The translations under genes and the position numbers were made by a program. From assembly GCF_024763615.1 (NCBI RefSeq), contig NC_077224.1, forward strand, positions 65,172,712-65,236,711: a DNA stretch of 64,000 bases, given 5' to 3'. Source of the DNA: Phlebotomus papatasi (Eukaryota > Arthropoda > Insecta > Diptera > Psychodidae). Positions 11,700-23,305 of the stretch are shown here, piece by piece. How positions within the stretch are numbered: position 1 is the first letter of the stretch; each line of letters opens with the position of its first letter. Below the pieces are notes generated by a model that was not told where the DNA came from, did not search any database, and saw only the letters and a program-made list of their open reading frames with translations.

Positions 11700-13474
11700 A
11701 AACTGTCCAAAAACCACAAAAAGATCGAAGATCATCTGAAGAGTGGTGCGAAAAAAAGAGCCGGTGGGGAGTTTGTGTCTGGTATATCGGAAGGAAAAAG
11801 AGTATCATCTCTTTCGCATGAATATTAACTAAATTTTCACAGTTTTAATTCCACTTTCGCTCTCGATTCTCATCAAACACTGTAAGAGCTTTTATAAAAA
11901 AAAATCACAAATTTACATATTTTATAGTTGTACACTCTGCTATCATAATCAAACCTATAAGGAAAAGGTTTTATTTATCACTCTGTGATTTAATTTCCCA
12001 AAATTACATAATATATTAATGAGGATGCCCTGCTAATCTTAAAATAAATGCCATGCTTTCCTGGTAATTCGCTTCTTGACCAAAATCCACCCAAAATTAC
12101 TTTATGTATCATCCCGAGAAATAATCAGAATATTGATACTGATATTGAATACTGAATACTGACCATGCCCCCAAATAAAACTTACATCAAAAACAATAAT
12201 GTAATAATACTTGCTGAACTCTAGCCAAACTTTATATACTTCCCAGTAATTCCAAAATCTATAAACGGAGAAAGATTAAGTTACAGATGCAAAATACCTG
12301 TAATGGGCATGGTATCCGATACACAGATTTTTCACTTCAGTCTTCTATCTCAAATTATTTTTTTATTACCATTTCTTAAAATTTATTTTGATTTCCTTTT
12401 TATTTGAAACTTTCTAAAAGGAATGACATATTTTTTAAAGGGCAGGACTTCTAGGAATTTACTTTTTGGGAGTGACCTAATGTCACTTAACGAGGCGTGG
12501 TCTAAATACATTTTTCACAATTCGAAAAATTTTGTCTGCTCTAACATTTTTTTGTCAGATTAACAGGAAAAGTTTGTCAAAATACGATCTTCACACTCCT
12601 TTTGGATCATTGAAGAGAATTTTCTAAATTTTTCATTGTCTTTTATACAATTAACGTTTAATTTTCCGTAGCTATTGTCCTATATTTGCATTGAGAAAAT
12701 GAGAAATGAAATAAAAAATACCACTTTGGTACAGCCTAAATTCTTCTTTTCTGATGAATTATAAATTCTTTTAAAAGTGTGAATCTCAATTTCTGTAGTA
12801 AATACATTTATGTTAATCTAAAATAACCCAAGTAGCAAGAACTAATACCTCTGATGTAAATGTTAAGTACCAATAAACGTATTTAGTAAATAAAATATTT
12901 TATTTTGGTCAGTAAATAACGTTAAAGAGCTATTGTAAATCACTTTAAATTATATTGCTTCCTAAATTTCCCTTTTCCAAGACTATTTCATTACTTTCGC
13001 GCATTTAAAATTCGTGGACGTCTTTGGGGACGATTGAATTACCGATTAACTATAAAGAACAAAACTTTTTTGACTGTCTAATTTTTTCTAATGTTTGTAC
13101 ATAATCTAGAAATAGATGGTTGTAGTGAATAATCTCCAATTTTCTCACGTTAATCATTCAATACAAGAAAACAATCATTCAATACAATTAGAAATACAAG
13201 AACTAAACATAATATTTTTCTTTATAATGAAAATTATCTTCCATCAGTATTCTTAGAAAAATCACTAAAATTTTATGGGCTCTATGTATAGGTTCCCATC
13301 GTTCATAAAATTCCGTCGATTTTCAAAGAATTGGGATAAGATACATATTTTACTGTTTATGGTTATCGGTTATTAATTTTTACCGGTTAATTGGATCTCG
13401 TCTTTAAAGGGTAAAGGGTTAAATTTTATTTTTACTGATAAGTTAGTCGTATTATCTGAGACCATTGATAGTCA
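11700..13474. other. Intergenic DNA upstream of the repeat-protein gene
   Basis: AT-rich sequence with no recognised gene or repeat family. The part next to 11.7 kb may hold regulatory elements of the divergently lying gene, but no specific site can be supported. Confidence 0.4.
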
Positions 13475-13476
13475 TA

Positions 13477-13640
13477 CACTGAAAGAAATCCGAAAAAGTT
13501 AAAATAACATTCCGGAAATGTTAATTATACCCTGCAGTATTGATCCAAAATCGGTGTAAATATTATGCCTTTTTTTAGGTGTATTAGGGGTTAAAGTGAC
13601 CCTTTTTCATGTTAATTTTTTAAAATTGACGAAAAATGTT
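13477..13640 (+). mobile_element. CACTGAGA MITE family, truncated copy
   Basis: Matches the first two thirds of copy 1 (CACTGAAAGAAATCCG, ACATTCCGGAAATGTTAA, GATCCAAAATCGGTG), preceded by TA. The right end is missing. An inverted copy of the same family starts less than 300 bp downstream. Confidence 0.65.
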
Positions 13641-13925
13641 TTAAGCCTTATTATTATAAAAATTAGGGTCCTGTCGAAATAATAATATCAACTGTATCAA
13701 GCAAAATTATATGGACATTCTCTTGTAACATTTTATGACTAAATTAAAAACTTGACATAAGAAAATAGTAATCTTTACATAATAAATTGAATCTAACGCA
13801 TTTAACGTAAAATGTGTGGTTCTGTTTTTATAATTATAAAAATCAGAAGAATACTAATGCGACTCCTAAAAAAAACCGAGTGAAAAAACGTACTCTCATC
13901 TTAATTTAATTCAATTTATCTATAA

Positions 13926-14645
13926 ATTGAGAAAAAAAGAGGGTGCGTTTAACTTTTTTTCGTCATACCTTTAACACTTTTTGGGTATAAGATAAGATAA
14001 GATAAGATTTTGCCAGGGGTCAGTTCTCCATTTCGGATATTCCGATGCATCCAGGACACCAATTGGGCCCCTTACGCTTCCCCACTCCTATTCTATCTTA
14101 TCATCCCCCGATACGGGTAGCCGCTCTATATCACAGCTCTGTGAGCAGTCAGTGCCGTTGCTATATCACAGCATCCCTTTTCGGTGTGTGTTTGGGATCA
14201 GTGACAGCGAATATTTGTATCGACTGAAGTACCACTTTCAAGCCGAAACTCGTTCTCGTACCAGCCTCTATTTTTTAGGCGGTTCACTTTTTTTGCCAAT
14301 ATGCATCATTGACATTACTATTCATTCATTCACTGGACGAATTCAAAGCCGATATGGCATGAGAAATCTTTTTCTGCTGCTGCTCAGCTTTGAACCCCAG
14401 ACCTCGCAGTCATAGAGCTACTACTCTATCCACTGACCCACTCGAGGCCCCCCTTTTTGGGTGTAAAAATATATCAACATTTTTTAATGTTAATTTTACA
14501 CCATTTAAGGGTAAAATCAACATGAAAGAAGGGTAACTTTAACACATAATACACCTAAAAAGGGTAATACTTACACCGTTTTCGGATCAATACTGCAGGG
14601 TAAAATTAACATTTCCGGAATGTTATTTTAACTTTTTCAGAGATT
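13926..14645 (-). mobile_element. CACTGAGA MITE family, inverted copy split by a SINE
   Basis: The two MITE parts, 13926-13986 and 14463-14645, together give a full-length minus-orientation copy. The join would read CTTTTTGGGTGTAAAAATAT, which matches the uninterrupted copy at 43317 onward. The 466 bp in between is a tRNA-derived SINE. Confidence 0.75.
13987..14452 (-). mobile_element. tRNA-derived SINE, family GCCTCRAKTGG, copy 1
   Basis: The 466-bp insert is flanked by the 10-bp direct repeat CTTTTTGGGT (13977-13986 and 14453-14462), a retroposition-type target duplication. On the minus strand it begins with a tRNA-like head: GGGCCTCGAGTGGGTCAGTG (A-box region) and, about 50 bp on, GGGGTTCAAAGC (B-box region). 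It ends in a pentanucleotide tail (ATCTT repeated, plus strand AAGAT at 13988-14010). A second copy starts at 58889 and shares head and body. Confidence 0.8.
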
Positions 14646-16811
14646 GTCAACCAAAAAGGGAAGCTCCCAAAAATGGTCAATAATTTATACAAATAGAAAG
14701 AAATAATTTTTTCAAGATTTTCCATTCTGATATGCGGCTATAAAAATCTACTATCTTGATATTAGAATCTAGGAGAGGCCTGAGGGTTAATCTAAAGTAA
14801 GAGAGTGAAATTTACCATCCGGCCTAATATCTATAGGATAGTAAAGCCAAACATATAGATTCTACAATTTTCGACTGTCCGATTGTTCCGATCTGGTATA
14901 TCGTTTGCTAGGTAACTGTTTTAACTTTCTGGCTATTAAAATTTTGTATGAAGGATAAATTTCACAATTTTAATATTTTCGGTGTGATCGGAGAACACAT
15001 CTAAAATAGTCACAGTGACGTCGACAGTTCGTTATTAAAGTTACATTAGTTTTAATTATTGTCAAACTGGTAAATTTTTAGTAATTTTGCTAACGTAGCA
15101 AGAAAAATGTTCGTATACGACGTTGGTGTGACCTAACGTCGCGCTTCTGGTCATGTTCTGCTACTTGGGACGTAGGGATGAACTGGTGCATTTTGAATAA
15201 TTTATCTCAGACTAACCAACCTAACTCGTGAATGCTCATGCTTCAAGTTTTCAATAGACAATCAATTCTTAAGTTTATGAAAGAATAATATTATCGAAAG
15301 CATTACATTTAATAGAAAAAAGTATGATAAGGAAGTCTACAATATTGTAATTTTTTGATGAATATTTAGAGGTCGAGGCTGGATTTTGGCAAATTTAGGT
15401 TAAATAAGAAGAGCTAAAAAAAAAGCTATTTTCTCTTTTTCAAATGTTTTAGACAGATATTCCAGACACTGATCTTGCATTTGTAAAGATCATATAATAT
15501 TGTGTTGTCTGTTGCATAAAATTTGTGAATTTGTGCCACTATAAGAGTCTTATGATATTTTAAAATTGATTGTAAAAAAAACCTAAATGATAATGGCGAT
15601 GAACGTTTTTATTAGGGGATCAATTTGGCTTATAAAATTTCATGGTGAAGTGATAAATATTTCTTTGAATACTAATAGAGCAGAGTTGCATCATAGAAGG
15701 GCTCTTTTGACTGCCAAAAATCTTCCTTTAGAAAGATCACTTTTGAATTGATGTCACAATTAGAGCAACAAGAGGACCATTTGGAGATTGGTCAATGATT
15801 GTCGTTAACATATCTGATTTGATGTATTGCATAGGTAAATGCCGTGGTAAATATCAACAGGTGTGGTAATTTGAAATGGAAATGAACAGACGCAACAGTT
15901 TATTGATCTGTATTGTGATCTTCTTTGGAGGAGCATCCCACGGTGTCCAATATGAGACAGACCAACTAATTTTTCCAGCAATCCATCCACCTCCGAAATC
16001 TACATCTGTGAAAGTTTATTTTAATATTCCATCCACAGCATTGTAAGCAAACCAGCTCAAAGTGGAAGCAAACTATAAGCAATGAAGATCACTTTGGAGA
16101 TGTCGCAAAGCAATTGTTCCGCTAAATGCTCATCTTTCTTCCGAAAGTGCACAAGTAAATCTTTTTTTCTTCTTTATTTTTAATATTTTTTACAAAGAAA
16201 TTGCAAAGCCTAATTGTGCAATTTTCAAACAAAATTCCATTTCTTTTAAGTGCGAAAAATACATGGAAAGTAATAAATTTTACAATGGACACCTTTGTCG
16301 ATGAGGAAGAAGTAATCAAATGATCATCTTTGAAATATTTGAATACACTAAACTTGCAAATTAACTCACAGCAGTGGATTTATCTGTTCAAACTTTTGAG
16401 AGACTGCGTGAATCATTATTTATTTCATTTGGAAAAAATCACAGATAAAATTTTGAAACAATTGGACATTTCTTCACATACCTCAGAAACCAAGAGGAAA
16501 TTAAAGAATTACCTTTCAGACAAATATTTGTCTAATTCATGATTCAGACAAATATTGGCTGAAAGCATAAGTTTTAATTTTACAATAAATGTTGACGAAG
16601 AATAGAATTTTCATTTTAATCTGGGAAAAACTAATTTTCGATCCCTGTAAAAATAGTTTGTTTCCATAGTGTCAAAGATTGTTAGTTCAAAACTCGAGTG
16701 AACCGTATAGTGGAAGATTATCAACCTCTTGTAAGTCAATGGAAAATTTTAATTTAAACAGCATTTAAAAACGGCTGCCAGTATCCCAACTTTGCGAAAT
16801 GCTCAAAAGTT
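14646..16811. other. Intergenic DNA
   Basis: Moderately AT-rich DNA with no recognised element family and no supported gene. A 70-codon open frame near 16330-16542 has no splice or family support and is treated as chance. Confidence 0.4.
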
Positions 16812-17581
16812 CACGGTGCTATCACACTATGATTTTTGCAATTTAAATTTAAATTCAATTGAGCCAATTGAACATTATAAGATTTCTAGAATTTACTTGA
16901 AAATTCTCACAGCCAGGACACATTTTGCAAGAAATTTGCTCAATTTTAAATATTGCCGCGAGATTTTTAATTGTGAATGACTCCGGAAAATGTGTGATAG
17001 TACTTAAAATGTCTTATAAGTCACTTATCTGTTATTCAGAAGAATCCCCAAAGCCAGAAGAAAGATTTGTAGGGAAAAGGCTGATGAAGCGATTCTCATA
17101 CATCTTGTTGAAAATCTGTGTGAAGTCATATAAACAGAAGATTTCTTGGCACAATAATGGCTTTGGAGGAACTTAGCAAATTACTCCCGATACTAATGCA
17201 TCACTCGCGTACAAGTTTATCACTAAATTTCTGTAATTATCTTATTTTTTTGGCCACAAATAATAATTTATTATTAGTAAATATATTCACTATGAACAAT
17301 TTGGTTCAAAAAGATACTTGTTTAATTGCAATAAAATTGAAATTAATGACCAATTTTAGCATTTTAATTTGTTTAATTCAAATTTAATTAAGCAACCACA
17401 TTTATGCTATTTTAGCATGTTTGAACATATTTTGGTGGGCCAAGTATTAGTTTATATCAATAAATAAGCGAAAATCTATCAATTCAAATTATTTTTAATG
17501 CAAAATAACGCATAGGAACAAATCATCTGAAAATTAAATTGAATTTACAAATTGAAAAAATTCCTAGTGTGATAGCACGGT
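16812..17581 (+). mobile_element. 0.75-kb TIR element D, copy 1
   Basis: Inverted ends: ACGGTGCTATCACACTATGA at the left and the complement of ACCGTGCTATCACACTAGGA at the right. A second copy lies inverted at 20301-21022. Both share long near-identical internal stretches such as AGTGACTTATAAGACATTTT, so the transposition is recent. The interior has short open frames (e.g. 16925-17176) without any recognisable transposase motif. Confidence 0.7.
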
Positions 17582-18129
17582 AATAGAAGAAACACGATTA
17601 AACTGAATTAAAAAATATTTGAATTTAATTGAATTGAATTGTTTTAGTTATTCATGCTCATATAGGTACTCAAGGTACATAGCAAGACTATACACAGGGG
17701 CATGACATTTCCTATGTTTCCCATATGTTTATTAGCTGTTTTCTGTTAATGTAGAATGAATTAGCAAAAAATACTAATACAAAATAAAAGCCAATTTAAT
17801 ATAGAATAGGCAACCTAAAACGCTAAATTGATAACCTTTGGAGACATCTCGTGAAATATGTACGAAAACAGGGAAAAAATTACACTAAAACCGGTCGCAT
17901 TTTTCAGAGCTAATGTCACCCCCTTAACTATACATATTCCTTTTACGTTAAAAAAAGTTATTTTTGAATATTTCTATTATATTTTGAATAGTTTTATCAG
18001 TTCATAAATAAACCTAAAAAATTAGTTATTTATTCTATTTTTTTTTCTATTTTTTTATTTCCATTTTATTGCTCGAAAACAAGGAGAGACAGTTATAACA
18101 ATCCGCTTTTTTTCGTACTTGTTACAGAT

Positions 18130-18540
18130 ATGGAGCTTAAACGGTAAAAGGTGTCAACTTCCGGTCCTCGTTGATCCCTAATAAAAAAAACATTAACTCC
18201 AGAAGTTTTTTCCTTTTCCCTCCACATCCTCCATCCTCCCCAAAAACATGTTTTCTCGGATTTTGTAAAAATTGGGTCAAGCTTTTCGAATGATTTTCGA
18301 ATATGTTTTAGAGATAGTCCAGGCGAACATTTCGCCCAAATACACCTATGACCGGATAATTCGCCATTTTGAATTATTGAAGATCAAAGGTCAACCAACC
18401 TGGAGGGCCTAATTTTCAACGGATTTGGTTAAATTTGGACTTTTTTGAAAGGTCTTGACATTTCTTATCTATAGGTATATATCAGTTCCATCAGTTCTAA
18501 TCGGTAATGAATCGGTCAAGTAATCTTTTTATCTTATTAT
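18130..18540 (+). repeat. Dispersed repeat E, copy 1
   Basis: Contains the family landmarks TCAACTTCCGGT, TGTTTTAGAGATAGTCCAGG, GGCGAACATTTCG, GAAGATCAAAG and GAGGGCCTAATTT. Related segments lie at 42755-43110 (same orientation), 35650-36060 and 55185-55760 (inverted). The copies are clearly diverged from one another. The class of element is unknown. Confidence 0.55.
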
Positions 18541-19917
18541 TCTTTTTTTTTTCGTAACCATGTTACTAAAATGACAAGAACATTCTAAAATATACGCTTA
18601 TGTTGTCCGATTTGTGCACAAATCTATTCGTTAATAAACCAACATAGAAAAAAATACTACACAGATAGTTTTATCTCATCAGTTCGAGCATTCCGCAAAG
18701 CTGGGACGCTTTGCAGTCTCTTTCCTACATATTCAATTCATCATGTTGTCCAGCTTTAATGTACTAAAAATAAACTGATAACTTCTTACATAACTTTGGT
18801 AAAAATGACCTTTTTTGAGGGACAGAACTTGCACAATTTCATTCAGTATTTTAAAAAGATCAGTTTGCAAATTAGAATTTCTTATCGTCTCATAAATATA
18901 ATACTTTCATCATTGATGCAAAAATAAACACAATCTCCCATCGTTTATGCAAATAAAATGAAGACACTCTACATAAAATTCAATTTGGAATGGAGCAACT
19001 TGAAAAAAAATCATAGATACGAATTACTAATTTAGAGCTGTAAAAGATGCATCAACTAGGTGTCTTTATTCGTTTTTATATAACATTTTACTGATTAAGA
19101 ATGGTTGATATTTAAAACTCAAACAAAAATTGCACTTTATATCATCAATTTTCGTAATTAAAATTAAATGTGTTGCAAAAAATATCCTCCAGATTGAGGT
19201 GTAAAAACTTTCGACTTCTGTGAAGTAATTAAAAATGTAATAAGCTAATGGTACTACAGTAATGAGAGAATTTTTTCCATTTATTTTATTCCGCGAACTC
19301 CACAGAGAGGACATTAATATTTTTCATTTTTTTCCATTAATATATACAGGATTTCAGAAAAATGATGTCACACCGATTGTCCAGTCAATCGGAAGCAAGG
19401 CAAAGCCAAACTTTGAGAGATAGCGACTTGGGATCTTCGAGGAACTCCCCGCCTTCATCTATAAATCCATTTTGGAATAGATAATATGTGTCACTGACTC
19501 AAAACATCTGGGAGTAATAATGTAAATCACTTTGGTTGCCAACGTTGCCGATCAAGGCGATCCTAGAAATTGATTGCGTATCAATCAATAGACGCGATCA
19601 CCGCGATCACCCGACATGCCACTCACGGTTCACTCGCTGGACATGGTGTAATGACTCAGTTGTTCGTTACACGATAGCATTCATCATACGCATTTTAGCT
19701 GACATTCTTTACAATCTCAGCTTTTGTGGTCACAGGTGAAATCCGACTTCGTCAGATCGAGCCCAAATTTTGGATTTACACGTTTTGACACTCAAAGATC
19801 ATGAATATCATACGCGAAATATAGATTTTCGTGGAGGTCCCGTTCCGTCCGGAGTACAAACGCTTCTAAAAAGAGAACGGAAAGAGATATCAACAAACGG
19901 TTTTCGGCAAAGGTTAA

Positions 19918-20055
19918 CCCTTTAAGACCGAGAGGGTCAAAGATTGGGGGTCAAAAAAACCCTTTTTCTGACTGTTTAGTGCAGAACATAACTTAAGAAG
20001 GGCGTAGGAAAAATTTTATTTTTCGGTCACCTCTGACCAAATCGTCCTTAAAGGG
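19918..20055. mobile_element. TTAA-flanked CCCTTTAAG MITE, copy 1
   Basis: A 138-bp palindromic element: TTAA, then CCCTTTAAGACCGA, and at the other end TCGTCCTTAAAGGG, then TTAA. TTAA duplication with CCC-starting ends is the piggyBac pattern. Other copies: 30916-31056, 35137-35611 and a degenerate one at 40587-40708. Confidence 0.75.
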
Positions 20056-20300
20056 TTAAATATCAATAGGTGGCTAACAGTTGGTGATATCAGCCCCACT
20101 CCCACACCCCCTTCCGCTATTTTGGAATACCCCTAAATTTTGATTTATCAATACAGTAAAATCTCGCTAATTCGGCTCTTTTAAGATCTGACTACTTTTC
20201 AATTCGTGCAGCAGTTAACTTTGAAAAAATTTATCGACATTTTTTTTTAAGTTTTCGAGTGAAGCAAATATGCTCAAATTTGCCATGTTTTGTCCTAGTT

Positions 20301-21022
20301 ACCGTGCTTTCACACTAGGATTTTTTCAATTTGTAAATTCAATTTAATTTTCAGATGAATTCTTTCTATGCGTTATTTTGTGGTTGCTCAATTAAATTTG
20401 AATTCAGCAAAATAAAATGCTAAAATTGGTCATTAATTTCAATTTTATTGCAATTAAACAAGTAGGGGAAAGTGCTCTCCCTTCGAACGTTCATGCCTTC
20501 GAATTATGTGAATTTCTCTTGTTTTTCGTTAAAGATTTACACTAAATTACCACGGAATTATCAATAATTGATGATAAGCTACCTAATATTTAATAGAAAT
20601 GTGTAAGTCTCTTAAGAAAACTAAAAGAAAATTCACATTATTCGAAGGCATGAACGTTCGAAGGGAGAGTACTTTCCCCTACCAAGAAATTTCCTGTTTT
20701 TATGATTTCATAAAGATTTTCAACAAGATGCATGAGAGTCGCTTCATCAGCCTTTTCCCTACAAATCTTTCTTCTGGCTTTGGGGATCCTTCTGAATAAC
20801 AGATAAGTGACTTATAAGACATTTTAAGTACTATCACACATTTTCCGGAGTCATTCACAATTAAAAATCTCGCGGCAATATTTATTTAAAATTGAGTAAA
20901 TTTCTTGAAAAATGTATCCTGGCTGTGAGAATTTTCAAGTAAATTCTAGAAATCTTATAATGCTCAATTGGCTCAATTGAATTTAAAGTCAAATTGTGAA
21001 AATCATAGTGTGGCAGCACCGT
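20301..21022 (-). mobile_element. TIR element D, copy 2, carrying a nested MITE
   Basis: Inverted relative to copy 1 and bounded by ACCGTGCTTTCACACTAGGA and its imperfect complement. It matches copy 1 closely from 20690 to 20990. A 215-bp MITE is inserted at 20465-20679. Next to it about 160 bp present in copy 1 is missing, so a deletion accompanied or followed that insertion. Confidence 0.7.
20465..20679. mobile_element. GGGGAAAGTGC...TTCGAACG MITE, copy 2
   Basis: A 215-bp palindromic element flanked by TA (20463-20464, 20680-20681). Left end GGGGAAAGTGCTCTCCCTTC, right end GAAGGGAGAGTACTTTCCCC. It has the same length and ends as the element at 9426-9640 and lies inside element D copy 2. 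Confidence 0.75.
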
Positions 21023-21169
21023 TATAATGTCATTTTGATACTGTACTCTATTTGATACTGTAACTCATCTCGTATGGTATTGATCAATCTCAAATTTTAG
21101 TATGTTATAGCAGGGCCTAAGAGTTTTCGATTAAAAAAATAATCCTCCCCGACCCTCCTGACCCGATCT

Positions 21170-21280
21170 ATAAGGGGTAAAAATTAATTTTTCAAATGGC
21201 TATAGCTCCGGTTCAAATTGTCGGAATTTGAAAAATTTTGGTGCTTTGGAAAGCTCTCGTGGACAACTCCTCGGACCGTA
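21170..21280 (-). repeat. Fragment of the ~300-bp tandem repeat found at 25.6-26.7 kb
   Basis: Reads, in reverse, like the 26640-26725 part of the array: GGCTATAGCTCCGGTTC with AATTGTC and GGAAAGCTCTCG match the complements of GAACTGGAGTTATGGCC and CGAGAGCTTTCC there. A single isolated piece. Confidence 0.45.
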
Positions 21281-21349
21281 AATTCATCCGATTTAATCAA
21301 CGGTCCGATTATTCGAACAATCGATTTTCGAAATTTCGATGTCGAATAT

Positions 21350-22736
21350 TTCGAAAAACAGATTGTGTTTTTTTCTTTAAATTTCAGTACATTATAGCTA
21401 AAGTGGAGACCTTTCCAACGGTGGGTCGCACTTCACGGTCGATATTACCTGACCTGAGCTATAATAATTAAAAATGTCTTGACCGGACTGCATTTTCTTT
21501 GTTTATGAAGCGATTTCGATTAAATTTTAGTATAATATTATGAGATCGAGATCCTTCTAAGGATGAGTCCCATCCGTCCCTACTCCACTCTACTGTACCT
21601 CGACCCTTACTATATCAAACTGGGCCGGACTCTAGTGTTTATTAACTGATTTTAATGAAGTTTTTTCTTTCGTTGGCCTTCCCCACTCAGACTAATTAAT
21701 CCTCTAACAGGTAAGACCGCTTGTGGGCAGTCTTATCGGTTTAGGTATAAAATTTTCAAAAATTACCGATTTTTTTTATTTAATTGTTTTGGTTGTTCTA
21801 GTAAAATATATTATTATTTTGCAATATATTAATCATGGAAAACAATTGAGATTACATGAAGACTGTCCAGAATGAGTAAAATGGTCGCTTTCTGCGAATT
21901 AAGCGAAATTGATAAAGAAGCACACTTCAACAGTGATGATTAGTTCCATAACTCGTCCTTTAATGCTTCAGATCGTGAAATAAAACCAGAAGATGAGCAA
22001 TGTATTTCAAAGTACCTTCAAATTATACAAGAAGATGACGTTTTCATACCTAGCCTGCGATCTATTAGTTTAAAATCAGTCTAATTAAAGCACCTTGAGC
22101 TTCATTAACGTCTAATTATAAAAATTATAAACGTTTTTTTCCTAAAAATTATTATTTTTTAGACAATCATACAACATTCATCTATAAAAAAACGTTTAAA
22201 ATTCATTTATTTTACTATTCGTTCACTATTTTTCAATAAAAATATTTCAGTATTTTTATGCCTTAAACCGATATGACCGCCTCCAGGCGATCTTAACCGT
22301 CTTTACCTTTTCTCACCTGGCGCCCAAACGGAAAGAGATAATGAAGAATGGATGGTATTTTTGAGTTCAGTGGACCATTAATTACCATGGACAAAATTAT
22401 TTAACTATCTTTTTTTGCACATTAAAGAAAACACTGTTAGAGGGTTAAAATAGAAAATGACCAGTGATAAGCCCAAATAAGCTTACGGTAACTGAGATTC
22501 TTTACAGGTAACCTCTAAATAAGTGCAACTAGGGGTGTTTGCAACTCGGAATATGTGAAAATTCGATTGCGAGTTTAATTTTGGGAGTAAAGAATCGCGT
22601 TGAGCCAATTTTATCCATTTCGACTGCCGAATTTTCACACATTCCGAGTTGCAATCACCCCGAGTTACGTGCATTTCGAAGACATCTGTAAAGAATCTCA
22701 GTTATTATAAGCTTACCTGGGCTTATCACTGGTTTA
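21350..22736 (+). repeat. Dispersed repeat X, copy interrupted by a TTAA insertion
   Basis: The parts at 21350-21699 and 22445 onward match the intact copy at 6700-7165 (GAGACCTTTCCAACGGTGGG, CTAAGGATGAGTCC). The 745 bp between them is a piggyBac-like insertion. The end of the repeat (22457-22735) is palindromic, with CCAGTGATAAGCCC at the left and GGGCTTATCACTGG at the right. Confidence 0.65.
21700..22444 (+). mobile_element. piggyBac-like element in repeat X
   Basis: Bounded by TTAA on both sides (21696-21699, 22445-22448) with inverted ends TCCTCTAACAG and CTGTTAGAGGG. Inner inverted motifs are AAGACCGCTTGTGGGC with CTTATCGGTTTA and TAAACCGATATGACCGCC. A decayed acidic reading frame begins with ATG at 21872 (MSKMVAFCELSEIDKEAHFN, then DD and a stop). 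Acidic N-termini occur in piggyBac transposases, but this piece is too short to prove homology. The catalytic core is absent. Confidence 0.75.
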
Positions 22737-22975
22737 ATATTTTAATTTAATTTATAATTGTTTCTGGTATATAAGCAAATAGACAAGAGGACTTTTCATC
22801 GGTCAAATGGCTCATTTTGTTGTAAAATTATTACACGGTTAATATTCGAATTTTATCATAAAATTACCATGACGACCATGACCTTACATAAATGTTTTAA
22901 TTGGTTTTAATTTTTTGATTTTTTTTTTAACTTATCTTGTCACAATTGTAAGAGGGATGACCCTATTTTTGTGAT

Positions 22976-23010
22976 TAATAAATATTATTATTATTATTAT
23001 TATTATTAAA
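22976..23010. repeat. ATT microsatellite
   Basis: About nine ATT units. It follows AT-rich DNA with TTGTCACAATTGTAAG. Such trinucleotide tails often mark the 3' end of a retroposon, but the adjoining body is not recognisable here. Confidence 0.6.
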
Positions 23011-23042
23011 AAAATTGAAAAATCATAAAAAAATATTTTTTT

Positions 23043-23048
23043 TTTATT
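23043..23048 (-). promoter_or_regulatory. Poly(A) signal after the candidate terminal exon
   Basis: AATAAA on the minus strand about 60 nt downstream of the stop codon at 23107-23109. Its spacing suits a 3' end of the gene fragment at 23107-23228, although AT-rich DNA makes chance occurrence easy. Confidence 0.35.
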
Positions 23049-23106
23049 TATGATTAATTATTTTAAATACTGCTTTTGAGCTAGAGCTCTTGAAAACCAA
23101 ATTTTG

Positions 23107-23228
23107 CTAGATATAGGTGTACAGAGAATTCAATGTTTGTGTGATAGCGGCCACCGGCGTCTTAGCGTTGGTAACCCAACCTCCAGAGTAAAACGGTGGA
23201 ACACTCTTTGCCAGGTTGTATGAGCCAT
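23107..23228 (-). CDS. Candidate terminal coding exon of an unidentified minus-strand gene
   Basis: On the minus strand a good 3' splice site (polypyrimidine stretch, TTCTGATGCAG) precedes 122 nt that stay open in one frame to a TAG stop. The exon would begin after the first base of a codon and encode 39 residues: GSYNLAKSVPPFYSGGWVTN, then AKTPVAAITQTLNSLYTYI. Composition (GC-richer than the surroundings, balanced residues) is unlike the neighbouring AT-rich noise. An AATAAA lies 60 nt past the stop. No upstream exon can be recognised: the next 500 bp hold a MITE and the UBF-like promoter, so the rest would have to lie further upstream or nested in the UBF-like gene. I do not recognise the family. 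It may also be a pseudogene remnant. Confidence 0.4.
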
Positions 23229-23305
23229 CTGCATCAGAAAATAGAAATAAGATATACACATATGAGAGAAAGGAAAAGAAAAAGTTCAATAATAAAAAAA
23301 AGTTA

